This document shows positions 1 through 9,573 of a stretch of 64,000 nucleotides of DNA, piece after piece (positions within the stretch are counted from its first letter, which is position 1; the number at the start of each line of letters is the position of its first letter). The DNA comes from JAGOBP01 sp046328575. GTDB taxonomy: Bacteria > Chloroflexota > Anaerolineae > Fen-1058. A model generated the notes under the pieces. The model did not search any database, had not been told where the DNA came from, and worked only from the letters and a program-made list of their open reading frames with translations. The translations under genes were made by a program, and so were the position numbers. The stretch spans positions 99,330 through 163,329 of the forward strand of contig JAXLWI010000002.1 of the NCBI GenBank assembly GCA_046328575.1, given 5' to 3'.

Positions 1-1
1 G

Positions 2-1681
2 TCCGATGCGCTGGCGAAACTGATCGCGCATTTTGAAAACGTCAAAGTGGATGCGAGCAAACCCGTTGAAGATCCGACAGAGGGCTTGAGCGTCGAACAG
101 AAGATTCACTGGATGATCGTGCATCGCAAGAAGGACGGCATCGAGCCGTTAATCGATGCGTCGATTACGGCGCACGGCGCTACGGCCAACGATGGCGCAG
201 TGTGGACACTGAACAATGTGTTGCTGCCCGCGATGAAAGAAGTCGGCGATAAGTTTGGCGCGGGCGAGTTAATTTTGCCGTTCGTGCTGCAAAGCGCCGA
301 GGTGATGAAGAAAGCCGTGGCGCATCTGGAAAAATCGCTCGATCGAAAAGAAGGCACGACCAAGGGCAAAGTGGTGTTGGCGACGGTGTATGGCGACGTG
401 CACGACATCGGCAAGAGCCTGGTCAATACGATTCTGAGCAACAACGGTTACACCGTCTTCGATCTGGGTAAGCAAGTGCCCGCTAACGTCATCATCGATA
501 AAGCCGTTGAGGTCGGCGCAACCGCGATCGGGTTGAGTGCGCTGCTCGTATCCACCTCGAAGCAGATGCCGCTGATCGTGAATGAGTTGCAGCGGCGCGG
601 CTTGCACATCCCCGTGATGATCGGCGGCGCGGCGATCAATCGGCGCTTTGGGCGGCGCATCCTTTTCACCGAATCAAACGTGCCTTACGATGCGGGCGTG
701 TTTTATTGCAAGGACGCATTCGAAGGCCTCGACACGATGGAGAAGTTGATCGATCCGAGTGAGCGCGGCGATCTGATCGGGCGCATCATTGCGGAGGCAG
801 AAGCCGAGGTCGGCCACCAGCCATCAGCCATCAGCCATCAGCCATCGGCGACTCGGCGTCCAACTTCTAGTCTCCAACCGCTAACTTCAAGGGACATTCC
901 AACTCCGCCCTTCTGGGGCAGCCGCGTCATCCGTGAGATGCCGCTGGAGATGATCTTCCAACATCTCGACGTGGACGAGTTGTATCGTCTGCAATGGGGC
1001 GCGAAGAACACGCACGGCGACGAGTGGGTCAAACTCAAGGCCGAGTTTGATGCGCGGCTCGATCGGATGAAACGCGACGCGCTCCGCTTGGGTTATCTGA
1101 AGCCGCAGGCCGTTTATGGCTATTTTCCGGCTCAATCCAGTGGCGACACGTTGATCGTTTACGACCCAATCGATCACAAACGCGAAGTCGCTCGTTTTGA
1201 TTTCCCGCGCCAAGCGGGACAAGATAACTTGTGTCTCGCCGATTACTTTGCGCCGGTCGAATCGGGCGTGATGGATGTCGTTGCGCTGCAAGTCGTCACC
1301 GTTGGTCACGGTGCGGATGAGAAGTTCCAGCAGTTGCAGAGCAACGGCGACTACTCAGAGGCGTACTTTGTGCATGGCCTTGGCGTTGAGACGGCCGAAG
1401 CCACGGCCGAGTATGTGCATCAGCATGTGCGCCGCGAGTTGAACATCGACGCGAAGCGCGGCAAGCGTTATTCATGGGGCTATCCGGCGTGCCCGGAGAT
1501 TGCCGATCATCAAAAAGTGTTTGCGTTGTTGCCACAAGTGGCAGAGTTGGGGCTTGAATTATCGGCGGCGTTTCAGTTGATTCCAGAGCAATCCACCGCG
1601 GCGATTGTGGTGCATCATCCGGCGGCGCGATACTATGCGGTGGGTGTCAATCGAGTCGAGCAATTGATGAGTGCAAGTTAG
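2..1681 (+). CDS. metH: Methionine synthase, C-terminal part (pterin-domain tail, B12 domain, activation domain); 5' end outside window
   Basis: The frame is open from base 2, so the gene starts upstream; a GTG at 47 is internal. The product would transfer a methyl group from methyl-tetrahydrofolate through cobalamin to homocysteine in the cytoplasm. After a short tail come the helical cap, then the cobalamin-binding Rossmann domain with the DVHDIGKS signature (DxHxxG, lower-axial histidine) near base 400 and the GGAA loop near 630. The C-terminal AdoMet-binding reactivation domain carries RYSWGYPACPE near 1465. The linker between the B12 and activation domains contains an unusual heptamer tandem repeat. 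Whether a homocysteine domain lies upstream cannot be seen; a separate one sits at 3358. Family assignment is secure from the two motifs; the overall domain order is inferred. Confidence 0.93.
   Translation, partial: SDALAKLIAHFENVKVDASKPVEDPTEGLSVEQKIHWMIVHRKKDGIEPLIDASITAHGATANDGAVWTLNNVLLPAMKEVGDKFGAGELILPFVLQSAEVMKKAVAHLEKSLDRKEGTTKGKVVLATVYGDVHDIGKSLVNTILSNNGYTVFDLGKQVPANVIIDKAVEVGATAIGLSALLVSTSKQMPLIVNELQRRGLHIPVMIGGAAINRRFGRRILFTESNVPYDAGVFYCKDAFEGLDTMEKLIDPSERGDLIGRIIAEAEAEVGHQPSAISHQPSATRRPTSSLQPLTSRDIPTPPFWGSRVIREMPLEMIFQHLDVDELYRLQWGAKNTHGDEWVKLKAEFDARLDRMKRDALRLGYLKPQAVYGYFPAQSSGDTLIVYDPIDHKREVARFDFPRQAGQDNLCLADYFAPVESGVMDVVALQVVTVGHGADEKFQQLQSNGDYSEAYFVHGLGVETAEATAEYVHQHVRRELNIDAKRGKRYSWGYPACPEIADHQKVFALLPQVAELGLELSAAFQLIPEQSTAAIVVHHPAARYYAVGVNRVEQLMSAS
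814..848 (+). repeat. Five heptamers (consensus CCATCAG) inside the metH linker
   Basis: Five successive 7-base units, consensus CCATCAG with changes in the first and last, are translated as a repeating S-H-Q-P-S-A-I pattern between the cobalamin and activation domains. A heptamer keeps shifting codon phase, yet the frame stays open. Such simple heptamers are typically intergenic, so this is probably repeat expansion tolerated in a flexible linker. Confidence 0.75.
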
Positions 1682-1693
1682 CAAGAGGAGATC

Positions 1694-2467
1694 ATGTCTA
1701 AGTTTAACGGCAGTTATATTCCGAAGTCGGCGTTGGTGATCCACGCGCATCCCGATGATGCTGAGTTTACGATCGGGGCGACGTTGGCCAAATGGGCTAA
1801 AGCGGGCTGCGAGATCACGTTGCTGTTGATCACCAGCGGCAACGTCGGCACACACGATCCCAAGTACACACGCGAATCACTGGCGCAGACACGCGAAGCC
1901 GAGCAGATGGATGTGGCGCGATTGCTAGGGATCAAATCGGTGGTGTTTCTGCGTCACGATGACTGCGCCGTGCAGCCTACGCTTGAGCTCAGCCGCGAAC
2001 TGGTGCGTGAGATTCGCGCGCGCAAGCCAGAAGTGGTTTTGTGCGGCAGTCCTGAAGGTTGGTTCTACGGCGACGACTACATCAATCATCCCGATCACCG
2101 CGCGGCGGGCGTGGCGGCGTTGGAGGCAGTGTTCCCACGTTGCGAAATGGAATTGTTCTGGCCGGAAGAAGGTCCGGTTTGGAAAGTGCACGCCGTTTAC
2201 GTCCACGGCACAGACGAAGACAATGTAGCCGTCGACGTGGCCGATTGGCTGGATGTGAAGGTCGCGGCGTTAAAGCTGCACAAGAGCCAACTCGGAGACT
2301 GGGATCCGACCGAGATGATCACGCAGTGGGCCACAGAAGAGGCGAAAGCCTATCGGAAGCGCATGAAGAAGCGCGGCGTGAAAGTGAAGGCCGATGATGG
2401 CGGTAAACTCAAACGCGTGGAGACTTTCCGCGTGATGACACTGGTGGATAATCCGCAAGAATCATAA
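1694..2467 (+). CDS. PIG-L family deacetylase
   Basis: A 257-residue predicted zinc-dependent N-acetyl-sugar deacetylase of the PIG-L/LmbE family (relatives include MshB and BshB of mycothiol and bacillithiol synthesis). The zinc and catalytic motif HAHPDDAEF is near residue 18 and the second metal motif NHPDHRAAG near residue 130, both intact. ATG at 1694 follows an AGAGGAG ribosome site and lies 12 bases after metH, so co-transcription is likely. A close paralogue follows at 2572. The substrate cannot be read from sequence; placement between methionine-synthesis genes hints at thiol or one-carbon metabolism, which is only an inference. Confidence 0.9.
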   Translation: MSKFNGSYIPKSALVIHAHPDDAEFTIGATLAKWAKAGCEITLLLITSGNVGTHDPKYTRESLAQTREAEQMDVARLLGIKSVVFLRHDDCAVQPTLELSRELVREIRARKPEVVLCGSPEGWFYGDDYINHPDHRAAGVAALEAVFPRCEMELFWPEEGPVWKVHAVYVHGTDEDNVAVDVADWLDVKVAALKLHKSQLGDWDPTEMITQWATEEAKAYRKRMKKRGVKVKADDGGKLKRVETFRVMTLVDNPQES

Positions 2468-2470
2468 TTT

Positions 2471-2531
2471 CACCGCAGAGGGCGCAGAGCACGCGGAGAC
2501 AACTATAAATTTCTCAGCGTACTCTGCGGTG
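2471..2531. repeat. Intergenic CACCGCAGAG palindrome
   Basis: CACCGCAGAG at 2471-2480 is exactly complementary to CTCTGCGGTG at 2522-2531, with GCAGAG-rich sequence in the left half. This resembles the dispersed 'CACCGCAGAG-CGCAGAG' intergenic element seen in many unrelated bacterial genomes. It sits between the two PIG-L genes and could form an mRNA hairpin. No T-tract follows, so it is not a canonical terminator. Confidence 0.7.
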
Positions 2532-2571
2532 TATAGTCAGCAAGAACACCTAAACATTTACCAGAGGAAAA

Positions 2572-3282
2572 ATGGCTAAGTTCGATAGTGACTGGGTTCC
2601 AAACACGGCGATGACGATTTTTGCGCATCCCGACGATGCCGAATTTTCATGCTCGGCGACAGTAGCCAAGTGGGCCAAGGCCGGTTGCGAGATCACGTAC
2701 GTGCTGATCACCAGCGGCAACGTGGGCACACATGATACCAAGTACACGCCCGAAACACTCATGGAAGTCCGCGAACGCGAGCAGCGCAACGCGTGTGAGG
2801 TACTGGGCGTGAAGCACGTGGAGTTTCTGCGTCACGACGATGGTCGCCTCGTGGCCGATCTGAACTTGCGGCGCGAACTCGTGCGGCTGATTCGCAAGTA
2901 CCAGCCGGAAGTGGTGTTCTGCGGCGATCCGAACCAGGTCTTCTGGCTGAACAATCGCATCAATCATCCCGATCATCGCGCGGCGGCGCTGGCTGCCATC
3001 GACGCGGTCTTTCCGGCGTGCGAGATGGAACTGCTGTGGCCGGAAGAAGGCCCGGTCTGGAAAGTGCACGGCGTCTACGTCCGAACCGAAGAGGGCGTGA
3101 ATACCTGGATCGATGTGAGCGATACGCTCGAAACGAAGATCAAAGCGTTGCGCGAACATCACAGCCAATTGGACGACAACCAGGGTCTGGAAGACATGAT
3201 ACATCAGCGGCACGCTGATGCTGGCAAAGATCACGGCTTGGCATATGCGGAAGCGTTTCGCGTGATAAGGTTGAAGGAATAA
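2572..3282 (+). CDS. PIG-L family deacetylase (second copy)
   Basis: A 236-residue paralogue of the preceding gene with the same signatures: FAHPDDAEF near residue 17, a conserved TSGNVGTHD stretch near residue 46 and NHPDHRAAA near residue 131. ATG at 2572 is preceded by AGAGGA. Its C-terminus differs from the first copy, which suggests duplication followed by divergence, possibly as subunits of one enzyme or enzymes for two substrates. Metal-dependent deacetylation of an N-acetylated sugar conjugate is the family activity; the actual substrate is unknown. Confidence 0.9.
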   Translation: MAKFDSDWVPNTAMTIFAHPDDAEFSCSATVAKWAKAGCEITYVLITSGNVGTHDTKYTPETLMEVREREQRNACEVLGVKHVEFLRHDDGRLVADLNLRRELVRLIRKYQPEVVFCGDPNQVFWLNNRINHPDHRAAALAAIDAVFPACEMELLWPEEGPVWKVHGVYVRTEEGVNTWIDVSDTLETKIKALREHHSQLDDNQGLEDMIHQRHADAGKDHGLAYAEAFRVIRLKE

Positions 3283-3357
3283 CCACTGACTAATGACCAG
3301 TGAGCAAAACGGGTTTGTCATTTGTCATTTTTGATTGGTCATTCGCAAGGACTGAAC
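3283..3357. repeat. Simple-sequence intergenic spacer (GTCATT/TGACCAGTGA-type)
   Basis: The spacer contains iterated short words: TGACTAATGACCAGTGAG followed by three spaced TGTCATT/GGTCATT units. Similar short words recur at 5227-5252 (GAGTAACGAGTAACGAATGAATGA) and 8575-8635. They look like slippage-prone intergenic filler. An AAGGA ribosome site for the next gene lies at the right edge. Confidence 0.45.
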
Positions 3358-5229
3358 ATGAGCACCGACTTTCTCGATCGTTTGAAGCGCGGCCCGATTT
3401 TGTGCGACGGCGCGATGGGCACGCAGATTCACGCGCGCGGCATCTCGTTTGAGCACTGCTTCGACGAATTGAATCTATCACAGCCGGAAGTGATCCTCGA
3501 CGTGCATCGCGCCTATGTGGAAGCGGGCGCGGAGATCATCGAGACCAACACTTTTGGCGCGAATCGCTTCCGGTTGATCGAGCACGAACTGGAAAACAAA
3601 CTCGTCGAGATCAATCAAGCCGGTGTGCGGCTGGCGCGCAAAGCCGCCGATGAATCACGGCGCAAGATCTACGTCGCCGGTTCGATCGGACCACTGGGCG
3701 TGCGGCTCGCGCCGTTGGGCCGCGTCAGTCCGATCGAGGCGTATGAGGCCTTCAAAGAGCAGGTGATCGCGCTCGCGGCTGAAGGCGTCGATGTGTTGAT
3801 TTTCGAAACGTTCAGCGATCTGGGTGAAATCACGCAGGCAATTAAAGCCGCGAAGGAAGTTGCGCCGGACGCGGCCATCATCGCGCAGATGACGTTCACC
3901 GAAGATGCGTGTACACCATTGGGCGATGCGCCTGAGCTGGTGGCAAAGACGCTGATCGAATTAGGCGCGAACGTGATCGGTGCGAATTGCAGCGTCGGCC
4001 CGGCGCGCTTGCTGCCCGTGATTCGAGCGTTGGCCCATCACGCGCACGCGAGTGAGCACGGTCCGCTGGTGTCGATTCAGCCCAACGCGGGCTGGCCGCA
4101 ACGCATGGGGCCGCGCCTGGTGTACCCGCGACGCCGGAATACTTTGGCGATTATACGCGGCGTTTTCTGGATGTCGGCGCGACGATCATCGGCGGGTGCT
4201 GTGGCACCTACCCGCAGCACATTCGTGCGATGCGGACGGTGTTGGATGAAGCGGAACTGCGCGCGACAACGCGTGTCTCGGTCAGCGTGCCACGCGGCGG
4301 ATCACTGGCCGAAGCTGTGCCGTTCGCCGAACCGATCGCGCCGACGCAGCTGGCCGAGAAGTTTGGGGCGAAGAAGTTTGTGGTTGCGGTGGAAGTTGAT
4401 CCGCCGCGCGGACACAACGCCAATCGTATTATCGAAGCGGCGCGTGAACTCAAGCACGCGGGCTTCGACGTGGTGCACATCGCCGATACGCCGATGGCGC
4501 GCATGCGCATGAGCGCGTGGGCGCTGGCGCATCTGATTCAGCGCGATACAGAATTGGAAACCGTGCTGCATTTTCCGACGCGCGGCCGTAACCTGCTGCG
4601 CGTGCAGAGCGATCTGTTGGCCGCGCACGCGCTGGGCGTGCGTAATCTCCTTGTTTTGATGGGTGATCCGCCATCGGTGGGCGACTATCCCGAAGCGGGC
4701 GATCAGCATGACATCGTGCCGTCGGGCTTGGTGAAGTTGATCAAAGGTAGCCTCAACACTGGCAAAGACTCGGCGGGCATCTCGATTGGTTCGGCGACGA
4801 CGTTCCATGTCGGCGTGGCGGTGAACTTCTATCCGCCCGATCTCGATCGCGAGTTGAAGACGTTCCGCAAAGATTTTGGCGGGCGCGGACTTTGCCGTCT
4901 CGCAGCCGATCTTCGATGTGACCCCAGTCCGATTGTTCTTGCAGCGATATTGCGATCAATTCGGCGCAGCGCCGATCCCGATCGTGGGCGGCGTGCTGCC
5001 GCCCGCCTCACTGCGCAACGCCGAGTTCCTGCACAACGAATTGCCCAGCATTATCCTGCCCGATTGGGCGCTCGATCGCATGCGCAAGTCGAGCGATGGC
5101 CGCAAGGAAGGGATCAAGATCGCGCGTGAGGCGTTGGAACAACTGCGCGAACTGGTGCAGGGCGTGTACGTGATGCCGATGTTCGGCCGCTATGATTCGG
5201 CGGCGGAAGTGATCGAAGTGGTGAAGTGA
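3358..5229 (+). CDS. Homocysteine S-methyltransferase / methylenetetrahydrofolate reductase fusion, two frameshifts
   Basis: A YitJ-like bifunctional protein of about 623 residues. The N-terminal homocysteine methyltransferase domain has DGAMGTQ near residue 17 and the zinc cysteines in GANCSVGP and GGCCGT. The C-terminal TIM barrel is MTHFR-like (AVEVDPPRG, VLMGDPP, GGVLPP). It should make methyl-THF from methylene-THF and supply the homocysteine half-reaction. The frame breaks twice: near 4129 a run of four C has become three, and near 4870 an extra A is present. Restoring both gives one continuous protein, so I treat them as probable sequence errors. ATG 3358 follows AAGGA. Confidence 0.88.
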
Positions 5230-5253
5230 TGAGTAACGAGTAACGAATGAATG

Positions 5254-5289
5254 ACCGCCAGGCGCTGAAGATCGCTCGGCGGTTTTTTT
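5254..5289 (+). terminator. Rho-independent terminator of the methionine block
   Basis: ACCGCC (5254-5259) pairs with GGCGGT (5278-5283) and is followed by seven T. It lies 25 bases after the MTHFR stop codon and just before the end of the convergent membrane-protein gene. Confidence 0.75.
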
Positions 5290-5294
5290 GTTGA

Positions 5295-6017
5295 TCAGCC
5301 AACTGCTTGAGTGTTGGACGGAAACTGAACCTGTCTGTTTGGTAAGTATTGTTGGAGGAATTGATTGACGGTTGCCTGTTCGGCGGAGTTAACTACTACC
5401 GAGGTATCGCGCAACCAACGCTGTGAAAACTTTGTTTTCTTGTGAAAGGTTAGTTTGTTTTTCTGCCACTCATACGATTCAACGTCTTGCCATGCCAAAA
5501 AGGCAATCCCGCTGATTCGCAAGCCTGTAAGCGTAAAGCCTGGTTTGATAAGCGCTGTAAGAATACTATTTGCCGCTAACCCCATAAAGAAAAAGCCACC
5601 AGCTGCCCCAGCCATACTCCGATTATAGAGAATCCAGGCTGCTTCATTGTTTTTTGCATAGATGACGGCGATGTTGGAGGCAAACGCGTAGCCAATAGCG
5701 CCAGTTGAAAAGATCAGCCACCAGACACTCATAAGCCCATTAAGCCACGGCGACTGAGTAGTCGATTTGACGGTCACTTGTGTGGCACCTCTTAGGATGA
5801 GGCTTGCAACTGTGGCAAGTGCGCTACCCCATAGCCAGGCCCCTACCCATAGATATAGTTCTGTAAGACTACGTTCGCTGCTGCCTGCATTTCGAGATAA
5901 TGCCGCGCCAAAAATGATAATCATTCCAGCCAGAGAAACCGCCCAGTTTAACCAGGATGGCTTTACGAAGAGCGTGACAACCATTGAGACAATCAAGATA
6001 ACAACAATTTCTGACAT
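5295..6017 (-). CDS. Membrane protein with C-terminal DUF5673-like domain
   Basis: 240 residues with four to five hydrophobic segments in the first 160, then a soluble tail. The tail has a G-L-R-I-S-G start, an aromatic W-Q-D-V-E-S-Y-E-W-Q stretch and a later VNQFLQQYLP, which resembles the DUF5673/PH-like C-terminal domain; I assign that only tentatively. The reading frame is intact in an area where neighbours are broken, and the gene is AT-richer than its neighbours, which may point to a separate origin. ATG at 6017 is preceded by ACGGA. Function unknown. Confidence 0.7.
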   Translation of the reverse strand: MSEIVVILIVSMVVTLFVKPSWLNWAVSLAGMIIIFGAALSRNAGSSERSLTELYLWVGAWLWGSALATVASLILRGATQVTVKSTTQSPWLNGLMSVWWLIFSTGAIGYAFASNIAVIYAKNNEAAWILYNRSMAGAAGGFFFMGLAANSILTALIKPGFTLTGLRISGIAFLAWQDVESYEWQKNKLTFHKKTKFSQRWLRDTSVVVNSAEQATVNQFLQQYLPNRQVQFPSNTQAVG

Positions 6018-6264
6018 GACGATTTTTTCCGTGTGAAGTGATGACGATAGTATAGATCAAATGGCATAGCAAGCAAATTGTTTCGCAGATTGTGCCTTAC
6101 GCATCACGTATAAGTGTGACCAATTTCCTATTCGTCGATCGAGCGCGACTTGAAAAGTACCAATGTACCGCGCCCAAAGGCGGTTTGCGGTAGGTTTGTA
6201 CTACTGACAGGGTCGTGTCCTCCACCTATCATTGAATCAGATTACAGGTTGGAGGATACAGCCT

Positions 6265-8571
6265 ATGGGGCTTAGAACAGCTTTTGCCAAATGGAAATCG
6301 CTCGGGCTAATCGGCGCGATCGGGTTGGCGATGTGGACGTTGGCGGCAAGTACGCCACGCGTTTCGGCGCAGGATCGAGGTCCGACCACACCGTACGGTA
6401 CATATTCGATCTTTATGCCATTGATCAGCCGGGCCGAACCGGCGGGGCGCATCTTTGCGCTTCAACCCGTCTCAACGTCTGTGCCGCGCTACGGCAAGTT
6501 TGAAGTCGCTTTTCAGATCACGACGCCGGCTACTAATGTCTACTTCCCCTATGATCCTGCCGCGCCGCTGAATGAGTCCGGCGTGTCAGTCGATCTGATT
6601 GTCACGTCGCCCAACGGGGCCGTGACAACCTCGCCGTGTTTCTATTATCAACCCGTCGATGCGAATGTTGTGCCGATCGGCCAACCCGATTGGCGCTGCC
6701 GTTTCGCGCCGAGTACGCTCGGGACGTGGCACTACGTCGTGCGGTTGATCGATCAGGCGGGCACCGCGCAAAGTCCATCGGCGGCGTTCAACGTCATCGT
6801 GTCGAATAATCACGGTTTTGTGCGCGTCAGCCCCACCGATTCGCATTATTTTGAGTTCAGCGATGGCACGCCGTTTTTATATCCGCTGATCAATGTGGAA
6901 TGGACCAGCCCGCTCAACGGCCTCACCACGCTGCGCACGAATCTGCAAAAATGGGGACAGAACGGCGTGCGCTTCGTGCGCTGGTTTCCGACGGGCGAAG
7001 GTGCTAATCCCTATGTTGTGCCATTTAGCGATGAGATGCGTGTGAATTGGGGGTTCGGTGCCGCGGCGAGTAAAGAGGAAGCCGATCCGGTCACCGGCAA
7101 TCAGTTTACGTTTGCGCCTTACTATTACACCAATCAAACCGTGAGCGCGATCAAAGGCGCGCGCTACCGTTTGAGTTTTCGCGCCAAAGTGACTGGCAAT
7201 AAAGTCCTGCGCCCGCAACTGGGCGACACTGTCCTGGAGATTCGCGCTTCAGGTTGGCAGACTTACACACTGGAGGCGACGAGCACTGACACGGCGTTGA
7301 CGGTGTGGCTGCACGACGGCTACAGCGAATCTGATAATACTACCGGGACCATTCGCCTCGATTCGATCACGCTGCAGCGCGATGAAAGCGGGCAGGGCGC
7401 GTGGGGGCCGAATCTATTGTCACGCGGCGACCCCGATACTTATCAGTATATTGATCAGGTGGGCGCGGCGCGGCTGGACGAAATCATGCGTCTAAGCGAG
7501 CAGTATGGCGTGTATCACAAATTGACGCTGTTTCACAAGAACGATGAACTTCTGGGCGTGATGAAGCCTGATGGTACGATCACGACGACGTGGGACATCA
7601 ACAACTTCTACAGCGGTGACGGGCAAGTGGCGCGCACCCTGGAAAAAGCTACGTCCGCTACTTTGTAGCGCGTTGGAGCTATTCAACCGCGCTGCACTCG
7701 GTGGAATGGAGCAACGAGAACATGCTGACGACTAGTTACAATGCGGCGTTCGGCGTGTTGGGCTACATCCGCACCATCGAGCCGCGTCATTTGCTATTGT
7801 CGAATTCGTTTTGAGATGTTTACTTCGTCGAGTCGTTTTGGACTGACGCAACGTACGGCAGTTTGATGGATTACGCCGACAAAGCACTGGTACGCTCGGC
7901 CCGGTTCTGGTGACGGCGAACTCGTTAGCGATCTACACGGACGACACAGCAGCCAACGTCCGCGAGTGTCAGCGCCAGTTTGCGAACTATCGCAGTTGGT
8001 ATGCGCAGAACAAACCGATCGTGCGCGGTGAGACCGGCGTCTGGCAGCCCGGCACGAACAATCCCTATGACTTTGGCAGCGGCGCGGTAACTACTTCCAC
8101 AAGCAACTGTGGGCGCAGATGGGTGATCAGTGCGGCGGTGAGTGGTATCGACGATCTGGTCGATAACAATTGGTGGGGCATGTATGCACTGTATGAGAAC
8201 TTCCTGGCAGGGTGAACCGTTAACCAACGGCCACTACGTCGACGTGGGCACCGACACCGAGGCGATCACCACCTCGAACGTATCGGGCAGCGTGCGGGCG
8301 TGGGGTAAGGTCGATACGACTAATGGCCGCGGCGCGGTGTGGATCGACAATGCCAATGACACATGGCAGCGGGTTGCCAACGGCCAGTCGATCGGCACGA
8401 CGGACGCGACGTTGTCGCTTAACGCGCCGAATGGTACTGTCAAAGATTACGTGGTTTAACACCGATACCGGCACGACGACGACGAGCACCCAGAACGTTA
8501 CGACCGGTAAGTTATCGGTGACGGTCTCGGCGTTGGTACATGATGTGGCAGTGAAGTTCAAGAAGCAGTGA
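6265..8571 (+). pseudogene. Secreted glycoside-hydrolase-like protein (DUF5060-like N-terminus), broken by several indels
   Basis: ATG 6265 follows GGAGG at 6251 and begins a signal peptide ending near VSA-QD. Next come a Y-S-I-F-M-P-L-I-S motif, a DUF5060-like beta domain (about residues 45-190), a carbohydrate-binding-like beta domain and the start of a TIM barrel. The frame is open to about 7655, where GAAAAAGC has lost an A; the protein then continues in other frames (SYVRYFVARWSYSTALHSVEW, then an in-frame TGA near 7812, then GETGVWQP, then a terminal beta domain ending at 8571). The pieces join without gaps, so this is one protein of about 765 residues. Polysaccharide hydrolysis outside the cell is plausible; the catalytic residues were not assigned. 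Confidence 0.7.
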
Positions 8572-8646
8572 AAAGTGACAGTGAGCAGGTAGATTCTCAT
8601 TCGTCACTCGTCATCGTATTCATTCGTTAGCGTTCGGGCTGGATGG

Positions 8647-8659
8647 TATACTGTGAGGC
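8647..8659 (+). promoter_or_regulatory. Candidate leaderless promoter of fpg
   Basis: TATACT at 8647-8652 ends seven bases before ATG 8660, which puts a transcription start at or next to the start codon. A GAGG also falls in the gap, so ordinary initiation from a longer transcript remains possible. Confidence 0.4.
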
Positions 8660-9573
8660 ATGCCCGAACTTCCGGGCTTCGAAGTGGTGTGTGAGGTCTT
8701 ACGGCGTCGTGTGGTCGGTCAGACCATCGACGCTGTCACATTGATTCAGCCCGGCGCGGCCATCGTCGTGCGCGATCTGACCGCCAGCCAGTTTGATGTC
8801 GCGTTAACGGGCGCGACCATCGAGACGGCGGCGCGGCGCCAGCGAGTTCGTGATCTTCAACCTCGCCAAGCCTTACACTGCACTACATCTTGCCATCAAT
8901 CCCAAACTCACCGGGCGACTACAACTCCGCCGCGCCCACCGAGGAGAAGAAACTGCCCAAAACACACGTGATTTGCGCGTTGTCCAACGACACTCGATCT
9001 GCGTTACCTCGATCAAAAGACGATGGGGCGGTTGTACCTCACCGCTGATTTATCGCAGGTGCCCGATACTACGCTCGGCCCGGAGCCGTTCGACGTGTCA
9101 CTCAGGAAATCCATTCACCGAGCGATTGCGACGTATCGGGGCGAGATCAAGAGGTATCCTGGTGCGTGGCGAATTTCTGGCGGGCATCGGTAACGCGTAT
9201 GCCGATGAGATTTTGTGGGTGGCGAAGATCCATCCGTATCGCAAACGCACAGCGTTGACGCCCGATGAGATTGAGCGACTGTACGACGCAATGTTATCTA
9301 CACTGCGCGAGGCTATCGACAAAGTCCGCGCCGAGATGGGCGAGGCCATTCATCGCGAACCGCGCGACTTCATGGCGATCCATATGAAGGCCGGGCGACC
9401 TTGCCCGCGTTGCGGCTGGCTATTTCGCAGGTAGGCGCCAATCAACGCATCGCAATTTCTGCCGCACGTGCCAACCGGGCGGTTTGATCAAAAGGGATGT
9501 GAGGCCTGATGCGAGAAAAGCTTGCCGTGTTATGGCCGGACATTCAGCACTACCGCCGCCTGATGTGCTCTAA
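8660..9573 (+). pseudogene. mutM: Formamidopyrimidine-DNA glycosylase (MutM/Fpg), frameshifted
   Basis: The N-terminus MPELPGFEV carries the catalytic Pro2-Glu3 of base-excision repair Fpg enzymes, which remove oxidised purines such as 8-oxoguanine and nick the strand. The body continues across frames: EFVIFNLAK, then RYLDQKTMGRLYLT, then VRGEFLAGIGNAYADEILW (the conserved GIGNIYADE-type segment). The C-terminal zinc finger is CPRCG followed by CRTCQPGG near 9470. At least four one-base shifts interrupt it, one within GGCGCC near 8836. Both ends of the enzyme are conserved, so a functional gene misread in the assembly is more likely than decay. The exact stop is uncertain: the zinc-finger frame runs to 9573, and other frames stop near 9508. 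Confidence 0.82.

Noticed and set aside
47..49. GTG as start of the first gene
   Set aside because: The frame is open to the window edge and the upstream residues look like the continuing MetH chain; the gene is partial.
814..848. Possible CRISPR-like repeat
   Set aside because: Units are contiguous heptamers with no spacers and lie inside a coding frame.
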